The notes under the pieces: model-generated
Seen by the model: the letters and a program-made list of their open reading frames with translations, nothing else
The model's database searches: none
Told to the model about the DNA's origin: nothing
Part shown: piece after piece, positions 57,418 through 64,000 of the stretch
How positions within the stretch are numbered: the stretch's first letter is position 1
Layout: each line of letters begins with the position of its first letter
Assembly: GCF_003052585.1 (NCBI RefSeq)
Contig: NZ_QASN01000002.1
Location: forward strand, 434,001-498,000
Direction of reading: 5' to 3'
From: Pseudomonas mangrovi
GTDB lineage: Bacteria; Pseudomonadota; Gammaproteobacteria; Pseudomonadales; Pseudomonadaceae
Length of the DNA: 64,000 nt
Made by a program: the position numbers and the translations under genes

Positions 57418-59246
57418 CAGGGCTGGACCTCGTCGATGGGTGCATCGTCCTCGAACTGGTGGGCGTGCAGGCGCGAGTAGTAGCCGTTCAGTGCCAGCAG
57501 CTCGGCGTGCCGGCCGCGCTCGACGATCCGCCCCTGGTCCATCACCAGGATCAGGTCGGCCTTCTCGATGGTACTCAGGCGGTGGGCGATGACCAGGGTG
57601 GTACGCCCCTCCATGACGTGATCCAGCGCGCCCTGGATGTGCCGCTCGGACTCGGTGTCCAGCGCCGAGGTGGCCTCGTCGAGGATCAGCAGCGGCGCGT
57701 TCTTCAGCAACGCGCGGGCAATCGCCAGGCGCTGGCGCTGGCCGCCGGAAAGCAGCACGCCGTTCTCGCCGACCAGGGTCTGGTAACCCTCTGGCATCTT
57801 CTGGATGAACTCGTCGGCATAGGCCGACTCCGCTGCCGCGCGGATGTCTTCCAGCGGTGCGCCGGCCAGGTCGCCGTAGGCGATGTTGGCAGCCACCGTG
57901 TCGTTGAACAGGGTGACCTGCTGGGTAACCAGGGCGATATGCCGACGCAGGTTGCGCAGACGGTAGTCCTGCACCTCCGCGCCATCGAGCAGGATCTGCC
58001 CCTCGCTGTGCTGGTAGAAGCGCGGGATCAGCCCGGCCAGGGTCGACTTGCCGCTGCCGGAACGGCCGACCAGAGCGACCATCTGACCCGGCTCGACGGA
58101 AAAGTCGATGCCGTCGAGCACCTGCTTGTCGGTCCCCGGGTAACGGAACGAGAGGTTGCGCACCTCCAGCCGCCCCTCCACCTTGTCGCGCTCGAGGGTT
58201 CCGCCGTCGATCTCCACCGGTTCGTCGAGCTGCTCGAAGATGCTCTCGGCACCGGCGACACCCTTCTGCACGGTGGAGCTGACTTCGGACAGCTGGCGAA
58301 TCGGCTTGGGCAGCATGCCGGCCAGGGTGATGTAGGCGATCAGGTCGCCCGCCGAAGCATCGCCGCGCATCAGCAGGACCAGGAACATCAGCACCGCCAT
58401 GGCGCTGAAGATCACGATCTGCAGCATCGGCGTATAGACCGCCGCAGTCTTGGTCATGCGCAGCTGCTTCTCGGTGTTGCCTGCACTGGACTCGAGAAAG
58501 CGCTGCTGTTCGTAGGCCTCGCCGCCGAAGCTGCGCACCACTCGATAGCCCTGGATGGTTTCCGAGGCTACGTGGGTGACGTCGCCCATCGCGACCTGGA
58601 TCTTCTTGCTCTGCTTGCGGAATTTCTTGCTCGCGCTGGTCACCATCAGGCCGATCACGGGCAGGATCGCCACCATCACCAGGGTCAGTTTCCAGTTCAT
58701 CCACAGCAGGGTGGCGAACAAAAAGATCACCGTCATGCCTTCACGGATCACCACCTTGATCGCATCGGTGGCGGCGCCGGTGACCATGGTCACGTTGAAG
58801 GTAATGCGCGAGATCAGATGCCCGGAGTTGTGCTTGTCGAAGTAGCCGTTGGGCAAAACCAGCAGGTTGTTGAACAGCGCCACGCGCAGATCGTGCACCA
58901 GGCCCAGGGAAACCCGTGCGAGAAAGTAGTTGCCGAGGAAGGAGCCGACACCCTGCCAGACGGCGATCACCACGATCAGCAGCGGCACCGCCTGCAACAG
59001 GCGCAGCTCGGCCAGCCAGGGGGCATGCTCGACGACCCAGGCCGCCTCGCCGAACAGACTGGCATTCGGGTCGGACAGACCATCGACGAAGAACTTGAGG
59101 ATGTAGCCAAGCATCGGCTGCGTCGACGAGAAGATCGCAAACCCCAGGATGCTGATGGCAAAGAGGCCGACATAGGGCTTCACGTAGCTCAGCAGACGCA
59201 GGTACACCGCAACGCTCGACGCAGGCTTCTTTTCTGTACCGCTCAT
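57417..59246 (-). CDS. msbA: Lipid A export ATP-binding/permease protein MsbA
   Basis: This 609-residue homodimeric ABC exporter flips lipid A-core across the inner membrane. Six membrane helices (about 20-320) precede an ATPase with Walker A GRSGSGKSTLAG, signature LSGGQRQRLAIARALL and Walker B LLILDEATSALD. Length and order match MsbA. I start at MSGTEKKPASSVAVYLRLL (59246). A TGC-TACAAT extended -10 lies just upstream. Downstream genes mig-14-like and dnpA are tightly linked. Confidence 0.96.
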   Translation of the reverse strand: MSGTEKKPASSVAVYLRLLSYVKPYVGLFAISILGFAIFSSTQPMLGYILKFFVDGLSDPNASLFGEAAWVVEHAPWLAELRLLQAVPLLIVVIAVWQGVGSFLGNYFLARVSLGLVHDLRVALFNNLLVLPNGYFDKHNSGHLISRITFNVTMVTGAATDAIKVVIREGMTVIFLFATLLWMNWKLTLVMVAILPVIGLMVTSASKKFRKQSKKIQVAMGDVTHVASETIQGYRVVRSFGGEAYEQQRFLESSAGNTEKQLRMTKTAAVYTPMLQIVIFSAMAVLMFLVLLMRGDASAGDLIAYITLAGMLPKPIRQLSEVSSTVQKGVAGAESIFEQLDEPVEIDGGTLERDKVEGRLEVRNLSFRYPGTDKQVLDGIDFSVEPGQMVALVGRSGSGKSTLAGLIPRFYQHSEGQILLDGAEVQDYRLRNLRRHIALVTQQVTLFNDTVAANIAYGDLAGAPLEDIRAAAESAYADEFIQKMPEGYQTLVGENGVLLSGGQRQRLAIARALLKNAPLLILDEATSALDTESERHIQGALDHVMEGRTTLVIAHRLSTIEKADLILVMDQGRIVERGRHAELLALNGYYSRLHAHQFEDDAPIDEVQP

Positions 59247-59275
59247 GGATGAACCCAGGCTCGAAAAAGGCGCGG

Positions 59276-59284
59276 ATTGTAGCA
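59276..59284 (-). promoter_or_regulatory. Extended -10 element upstream of msbA
   Basis: On the minus strand TGC-TACAAT forms an extended -10 motif, followed by CCGCGCC. The predicted start is about 24 nt before the msbA ATG. No good -35 lies at 16-18 nt. Confidence 0.4.
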
Positions 59285-59388
59285 CGCTGCCCGCACCGCA
59301 ACGGCGCGCTGCGAGGGCCGACGCGCGAGGGCGCGGCGTTTTCCGTGGGGCCTGCTAAGATGGCGCCCCCGCTCGATCGAGACGCTCC

Positions 59389-60021
59389 ATGCAGCCGCTT
59401 TCCCCGGACCGTTACCGACACCTTCGCGAAGGCGCCCAGGTCATAGAGGCCGACAGTCACGGCGAGAAGGTCCTGCGCCTGGCCGACGGCAACTACATCA
59501 AGCTGTTTCGCCGCAAACGCCTGATCTCCTCGGCGCTGTTCTGGCCCTACGCACAGCGCTTCGCCGACAACGCCAGGCGCCTGGAGCAGCTCGGTGTTCC
59601 CTGCCCCAGGATCATCGCGGTGTACCGCATGGCAGCGCTGCAGCGCGATCTGGTGTACTACAAGCCGCTACCCGGCCTGACCCTGCGCCAGCTGCGCGAT
59701 GGCCAGGGCGAGGCGCCGGCCGATCTGCTCGAGCAACTGGCGCGCTTCATCGCCGAGTTGCATAAGGCCGGCGTGTACTTCCGCTCGCTGCACCTGGGCA
59801 ACGTGGTACTGACCCCCCAGGGCAAACTGGGACTGATCGACATTGCCGACCTGAGTATCCAGCGCTGGCCGCTGCTGGGTAGCCAGCGCCTGCGCAACTT
59901 CCGTCACATGCTGCGCGATGCGCGCGACCTCGCCTGGCTGCGCAGCGACGGCGACAGCCGCTTCGCCAATACCTATCGCGCCGCCAGCGGCCGCCAGTTC
60001 CGCCTGCCCGGCCTGGAATGA
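59389..60021 (+). CDS. Small kinase-like protein (Kdo/LPS kinase-related, toluene-tolerance family)
   Basis: This 210-residue protein begins MQPLSPDRYRHLREGAQVI. It shows LADGNYIKLFRRKRL, an IKxF lysine like the kinase VAIK site, and GVYFRSLHLGNVVL followed by GKLGLIDIADL, in positions of the catalytic loop and metal-binding motif. The catalytic-loop Asp is Ser (RSLH in place of the usual DLH). A gene of this kind lies between msbA and the core ligase genes in P. aeruginosa. Function unknown. Confidence 0.8.
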   Translation: MQPLSPDRYRHLREGAQVIEADSHGEKVLRLADGNYIKLFRRKRLISSALFWPYAQRFADNARRLEQLGVPCPRIIAVYRMAALQRDLVYYKPLPGLTLRQLRDGQGEAPADLLEQLARFIAELHKAGVYFRSLHLGNVVLTPQGKLGLIDIADLSIQRWPLLGSQRLRNFRHMLRDARDLAWLRSDGDSRFANTYRAASGRQFRLPGLE

Positions 60022-60035
60022 CCGTGAAAACGCGA

Positions 60036-60055
60036 ACGGGCCCCGCAGGGCCCGT
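60036..60055. terminator. GC-rich hairpin between convergent genes
   Basis: The 8-bp stem ACGGGCCC / GGGCCCGT with a CGCA loop lies between the kinase-like gene and the membrane glycosyltransferase gene. No clear T-tract follows on either strand, so termination is only possible. Confidence 0.35.
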
Positions 60056-60073
60056 CCTTCGCCGCGGTCCGAG

Positions 60074-61519
60074 CTAGCGCCCGATCACCAGCACCGCATC
60101 GTCCTTGCGGTTGGCAAAGCGCGCCAGCACGCGCCGGTCGTGCTGCTCCAGCCATTCCAGCAGCCAGGGCTCGTCGCCGTCCGCCTCGATCAGCAGGTAG
60201 TCGAAGGCATCCGGCTGCTCAAGCGCCTGCTGCAGGCTCGGACCAAGCGCCCGATAGCCGAATCCGGCGTAATAACCGATTCGGGGGTCGTCGTAATAGA
60301 TCCGCGCTGAGGGCGCGACGTACTGGGACATCCATTGCCCTGCGTCGACATAATGGGTTTTCCTGGCGCTCAGCGAGATGACGTTGTCGAACATCTGCAA
60401 TACGAGCAATACCGCCAGCACCTTGCCCAGACGCGGGAAGCGCCCGACGAAGTCGATCATCGCAAAGGCCAATAGCGGCAGCAGCAGCAGGTTCAGGTAG
60501 CTGACATAGCGCGAGTTGACGAAGCCCTGCTGCAGGAAGAACACCACCAGGACCGCCAGATAGATCAGCGCAGCCCAGGCAAACAGTCGGTACTCACGCC
60601 AGAAGCGCGCTAGCGCACCCCAGGCGTGGCGCTGCAGGAACACCAGCGCCAACGGCCCGCACAGCTTGATGAATGTCAGCAGCACGGCCAGCAATATCAC
60701 GCCCAGCAACAGGGGGCCGGCCTCATCATCCATGTACTGGGCGAATACTCCCTGCGCTAGCGCATCTGCCTTGCCCTGGAAGGCCATCCGCACAGCGCTT
60801 GGATCGAGCATCTGCAGGTAGTACTCGACGCGACCCTGCGAGAATTCGCCAGCTACCCCCAGCGCCAGCACGGCAAACAGAAGCGCGACCAACGGCAACA
60901 GAGCCAGCTGCAGCAGACGCAGCATCCCCGCGCGACTGAACAAATCCGGCAGGCGCCAGACCGCCAGGGCGCCAAGCAGCATCAGCGCCTCGAGGCGGAA
61001 CAGTGCCGCACCCAGGATCGCCAGATGGATGCCGGCAGCAAGCCACCAGCCACCCCGCCGATCCCACGCGAGGGCAAGCCACAATGCAAGCGCGGAAAAA
61101 AACCAGAATCCCTGCTCGCGCAGAATATCGTTGCGGAAGGCATTCATCGCGGGCACTGCCAGCACCAGCAACAAGAGCCACCAGCGCCGCTCAGGCATCG
61201 AGCGCTGCAGGCAAGCCAGCAGAAGGGCACTGCTGCCCGCCATCAGCAGGCCGCACCAGAAATAGGCCGTAAGCTCATACGACAGCCCAAGCAGGCTATG
61301 GGTCCAAGCCAGGAGGATGGGAAACCACGGCCAGTTGAAGAACTGGATGGCGGTCTTGGCCCCCTCGGCATCGACTCGCTGGGCGATGTCTATATAGAAA
61401 GCAGCGTCCTTGCCAATGGTCGCTTCTCCCGATACCGCAATAATCGACAGTAGCAGGCTGCCAAAGAATGCCAGCCACACCGGGGAAACCCGCTCCAGCC
61501 GAGAAAAAATCGTTTGCAT
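60074..61519 (-). CDS. Multi-pass membrane protein, GT-C glycosyltransferase-like (ArnT/PMT type)
   Basis: This 481-residue protein has about 11-12 membrane helices. The first loop contains an acidic GKDAAFYIDIAQRVD, the position of the catalytic Asp in lipid-linked-sugar GT-C transferases. A short soluble tail follows (about 390-481, DDPRIGYYAGFGYRALGPS and DYLLIEADGDEPWLLEW). The layout fits ArnT or PMT-like enzymes, but no exact family is recognised. It lies 36 bp after a glycosyltransferase 2 gene, so it may add a sugar to LPS or a lipid carrier. Confidence 0.65.
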   Translation of the reverse strand: MQTIFSRLERVSPVWLAFFGSLLLSIIAVSGEATIGKDAAFYIDIAQRVDAEGAKTAIQFFNWPWFPILLAWTHSLLGLSYELTAYFWCGLLMAGSSALLLACLQRSMPERRWWLLLLVLAVPAMNAFRNDILREQGFWFFSALALWLALAWDRRGGWWLAAGIHLAILGAALFRLEALMLLGALAVWRLPDLFSRAGMLRLLQLALLPLVALLFAVLALGVAGEFSQGRVEYYLQMLDPSAVRMAFQGKADALAQGVFAQYMDDEAGPLLLGVILLAVLLTFIKLCGPLALVFLQRHAWGALARFWREYRLFAWAALIYLAVLVVFFLQQGFVNSRYVSYLNLLLLPLLAFAMIDFVGRFPRLGKVLAVLLVLQMFDNVISLSARKTHYVDAGQWMSQYVAPSARIYYDDPRIGYYAGFGYRALGPSLQQALEQPDAFDYLLIEADGDEPWLLEWLEQHDRRVLARFANRKDDAVLVIGR

Positions 61520-61555
61520 GAATGTAGTCCTGGATAAATCAACGACAGTCGCGAG

Positions 61556-62464
61556 CTACGACTTCCCGAGCAGACGCAACGCCTTGCGCGCGTAGGTCCA
61601 GCGCAGGGATTGCAGCGGACTGAGACTCAGCGCATGCCGATAGAAACGCCGCGCCAACGACCAGTCACCCGCCAGCCAGGCGGCGCGAAACAACGACAGA
61701 TAACGCTGTGCTTCGTAGCGCCGGCGCAGCGGCGCGCACTGGGCCGGCAGACTGGCAAAAACCTCGTCGATCAGCAGCCGGGCGAAGTGCTCCTCGCCAT
61801 CGCGCTGATGACGCTGGCTGTCGGCGTGCTTGTGGATCTTCGCCAGCGGCGTGTCCAGCGTCACCACCGGCGCACTGACCAGCAGGTGCACGAACACCGG
61901 GATGTCCTCGCCCGTGCGCAACGTCTCCGGGTAAGGCCGCTTCAGCAGCAGATCGCGACGGAACAGCGAACAGCAGTGCGAGATCGAGATGCGTTTTTCC
62001 AGCAGGTACTGGCGCGCCAGGCTGCAGGCATCCGTCGACGGTACCGGCGTGGGCAGACGCAGACGCTCGCGGCCGTCCGGATGCACTGAGATCTGCGCAC
62101 CGAGAAACAGGCCGGCCTGCGGATGCAGGTCGATCTGTTCGCGCAGGGCGGCGAGCGCATCGGGCAGCAACTCGTCGTCGGCATCCAGCAGCAGTGCGTA
62201 GCGACCCCGCGCCTGGCGAATGCCGTGGTTGCGCGCCGCGGCAGCGCCGGCGTTGTCCTGGCGGATCGCGCGCAGCTGCGGATGGCGCGCGACATAACCG
62301 GCGAGCACCTGCGGCGTGTCATCACGCGAGCCGTCGTCGACGACGATCAGTTCGAGGTCAGCGGCCCACTGCGCGAGCACCGAATCCAGCGCGCGCGGCA
62401 GCAGGTGGCCATAGTTGTAGGCCGGAATGACGACGCTGATCAGCGGTGTATCAGAGTTGCTCAT
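61556..62464 (-). CDS. Glycosyltransferase family 2
   Basis: This 302-residue protein has a GT-A fold with ISVVIPAYNYGHLLPRALDSVL, ELIVVDDGSRDDT, NAGAAAARNHGIRQARGRYALLLDADDE (DxD motif) and a middle region with the SLFRRDLL segment. Sugar donor and acceptor are unknown. It overlaps the carbamoyltransferase gene by 14 bp and lies in the position of LPS-core transferases (WapH region) in P. aeruginosa. Confidence 0.88.
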   Translation of the reverse strand: MSNSDTPLISVVIPAYNYGHLLPRALDSVLAQWAADLELIVVDDGSRDDTPQVLAGYVARHPQLRAIRQDNAGAAAARNHGIRQARGRYALLLDADDELLPDALAALREQIDLHPQAGLFLGAQISVHPDGRERLRLPTPVPSTDACSLARQYLLEKRISISHCCSLFRRDLLLKRPYPETLRTGEDIPVFVHLLVSAPVVTLDTPLAKIHKHADSQRHQRDGEEHFARLLIDEVFASLPAQCAPLRRRYEAQRYLSLFRAAWLAGDWSLARRFYRHALSLSPLQSLRWTYARKALRLLGKS

Positions 62465-64000
62465 ACCAATCCTTGCCGTCCTTGACGACGAGGATGTCCT
62501 GCATGATCAGGTACTGCAGATCGGAGCCGTAGAACATGTTCAGCGCATCGGTCGGCGAGCAGATCATCGGCTCGCCGCGGCGGTTCAGCGAGGTGTTCAG
62601 CGATACGCCGTTGCCGGTGAGTTTCTCCAGCTCCAGCATCAGGTCGTACCAGCGCGGGTTGTACTCGCGCTCGAGCACCTGGGCGCGCGAGGTGCCGTCC
62701 TCGTGCACCACTTCGCTGACGCGGGTCTTCCACTCCTCGTTGACCTCGAAGGTGAAGGTCATGAACGGGCTCGGGTGATCGACCTTGAGCATCTGCGCCG
62801 CCACGGTGTCGAGCATCGACGGGCAGAAGGGCCTCCAGCGCTCGCGGAACTTGATCTGCTCGTTGATCCGGTCGGCAACACCGGGAATGCTCGGGCAGCC
62901 GATGATCGAACGTCCGCCCAGGGCGCGCGGACCGAACTCCATGCGGCCCTGGAACCAGGCCACCGGGTTGCCGTCGACCATGATCTTGGCGATCCGCTGT
63001 TCGACATTGTCGATCTGCCTGAATACAGGCGCGTTCGGGTGGCGCGCGCAGGCGGCGATGACGTCCTCGTTGCTGTAGGCCGGGCCGAGGTAGACGTGCT
63101 CCATCTTCTCCACCGGCACGCCACGGGCAACCGAGACGTAGGCGGCGGCGCCGACTGCGGTGCCGGCGTCACCGGAAGCCGGCTGGACGAACAGCTCCTT
63201 CACATCATCGCGGGCGATGATCTTCTGGTTCAGCTTGACGTTCAGCGCGCAGCCGCCGGCGAAGGCGATCTTGCCGGTTTCCTTGAGGATGTCGCCCAGG
63301 TAGTGCTCCATCATCTGCAGCGCCAGCTTCTCGAACAGCGCCTGCATGGCCGCGGCATAGTGGATGTAGGGGTCGTCGGCGATGTCACCTTCGCGCTTGG
63401 GTCCCAGCCACTCGATCAGCTTGGGCGAGAAGTAGTAGCCCTTGCCCTTCTCCTTGTAGCGGCGGAAGCCGATGACGTTGGCGTACTCGGTGTTGATGAT
63501 CAGCTCGCCGTTCTCGAACCTGGCCAGGCGCGAAAAGTCGTACTTGGCCGCGTCGCCATAGGGCGCCATGCCCATCACCTTGAACTCGCCGTCGAGCATC
63601 TCGAAGCCCAGGTACTCGGTGATCGCGCCATACAGGCCGCCGAGCGAATCCGGGTCGTAGAACTCCTTGATCTTGTGGATCTTGCCGTTCTCGCCATAAC
63701 CGAAGAAGGTGGTGGCGTACTCGCCCTTGCCGTCGATGCCGAGGATCGCGGTCTTCTCCTTGAAGCCCGAGCAGTGGTAGGCGCTGGAGGCATGCGCCAG
63801 GTGGTGCTCGACCGGCTCGATCTTGATCTTCTTCAGGTCGAAGCCGAGCTGCTGCAGGCACCACTCGATGCGCTTCTTGTAGCGGTGGTAGCGGCGATTG
63901 CCCATCAGGATGGCGTCGAGCGCGCGGTCCGGGGCGTACCAGTAGCGCTTGGCATACTGCCAGCGGGCCTTCTCGAAGATGCTGATCGGCGCGAAGGGAA
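62451..64000 (-). CDS. wapO: Carbamoyltransferase (NodU/CmcH/TobZ family), WapO-like, 5' end outside window
   Basis: The frame is open from the stop at 62451 to the window edge, giving about 516 residues. A start methionine is not in the window; the internal ATG at 63905 is not the start, since homologous residues such as FEKARWQYAKRYWYAPD lie upstream. The HHLAHASSAYHCSGF block is the metal/phosphate-binding signature of the Kae1-like domain, and GNPVAWFQGRMEFGPRALGGRSI and ISLNTSLNRRGEPM-like segments mark the C-terminal YrdC-like part. The P. aeruginosa homologue carbamoylates an inner-core heptose. It overlaps the GT2 gene. Confidence 0.87.
   Translation of the reverse strand, partial: PFAPISIFEKARWQYAKRYWYAPDRALDAILMGNRRYHRYKKRIEWCLQQLGFDLKKIKIEPVEHHLAHASSAYHCSGFKEKTAILGIDGKGEYATTFFGYGENGKIHKIKEFYDPDSLGGLYGAITEYLGFEMLDGEFKVMGMAPYGDAAKYDFSRLARFENGELIINTEYANVIGFRRYKEKGKGYYFSPKLIEWLGPKREGDIADDPYIHYAAAMQALFEKLALQMMEHYLGDILKETGKIAFAGGCALNVKLNQKIIARDDVKELFVQPASGDAGTAVGAAAYVSVARGVPVEKMEHVYLGPAYSNEDVIAACARHPNAPVFRQIDNVEQRIAKIMVDGNPVAWFQGRMEFGPRALGGRSIIGCPSIPGVADRINEQIKFRERWRPFCPSMLDTVAAQMLKVDHPSPFMTFTFEVNEEWKTRVSEVVHEDGTSRAQVLEREYNPRWYDLMLELEKLTGNGVSLNTSLNRRGEPMICSPTDALNMFYGSDLQYLIMQDILVVKDGKDWYEQL

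Overview
The window is a high-GC chromosomal segment of a Pseudomonadaceae bacterium (Pseudomonas or Stutzerimonas type). Evidence for this is the gene order rpsF-rpsR-rplI-dnaB-alr, hflX-hflK-hflC-DUF2065-hisZ-purA and miaA-hfq, and the LPS-core neighbourhood hldE / dnpA / mig-14-like / msbA / carbamoyltransferase, all familiar from Pseudomonas aeruginosa. Proteins resemble Pseudomonas homologues over their full length. No insertion sequence, phage gene, integrase, CRISPR array or rRNA gene is visible. There is one tRNA, tRNA-Leu(CAG). All identifications come from reading the translations; no database search was run.

Layout. 1-8564 (minus strand): a partial YgiQ radical-SAM gene, alr, dnaB, the ribosomal operon rpsF-rpsR-rplI with its own terminator, and the overlapping pair rnr-rlmB. 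8684-8902 (plus): a complete tRNA-Leu unit with promoter and terminator. 8960-22111 (minus): a long housekeeping run, nnr-tsaE-amiB-mutL-miaA-hfq-hflX-hflK-hflC-DUF2065-hisZ-purA, with several stop/start overlaps and terminators after miaA, hflC and purA. 22322-23398 (plus): queG.

23516-33865 is the main accessory segment. A PAS-containing histidine kinase and a FixJ/StyR-type response regulator are divergent from genes for an acyl-CoA synthetase, a nucleobase-permease-like transporter, a long acyl-CoA dehydrogenase, a thiolase and a metallo-beta-lactamase-fold hydrolase. The divergent promoter carries a partial match to the StyR/TodT operator at about -44 from the predicted start. I read this as an inducible uptake and beta-oxidation system for an unidentified carboxylic acid.

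34118-39376: ubiX with two small envelope-protein genes, mpl, and a divergent eutBC pair preceded by a good sigma-54 promoter. The regulator, permease and aldehyde dehydrogenase genes that I recall in P. aeruginosa at this place are absent. 39542-43723: a GNAT gene, a large degenerate phosphatase-kinase-like membrane protein, mtfA, ppa and a broken small secreted-protein gene. 43737-50601: an InaA-type kinase, a methyltransferase, trhA, waaA, an SMR pump, an FAD oxidoreductase, an aldo/keto reductase and a Nudix-like protein. 50715-64000: LPS and envelope genes, including an OafA-type acyltransferase with an SGNH domain, a left-handed beta-helix transferase, hldE, dnpA, mig-14-like, msbA, a small kinase-like gene, two glycosyltransferase-type genes and a carbamoyltransferase cut by the window edge.

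Short palindromic intergenic repeats of at least two families sit at gene ends across the window.
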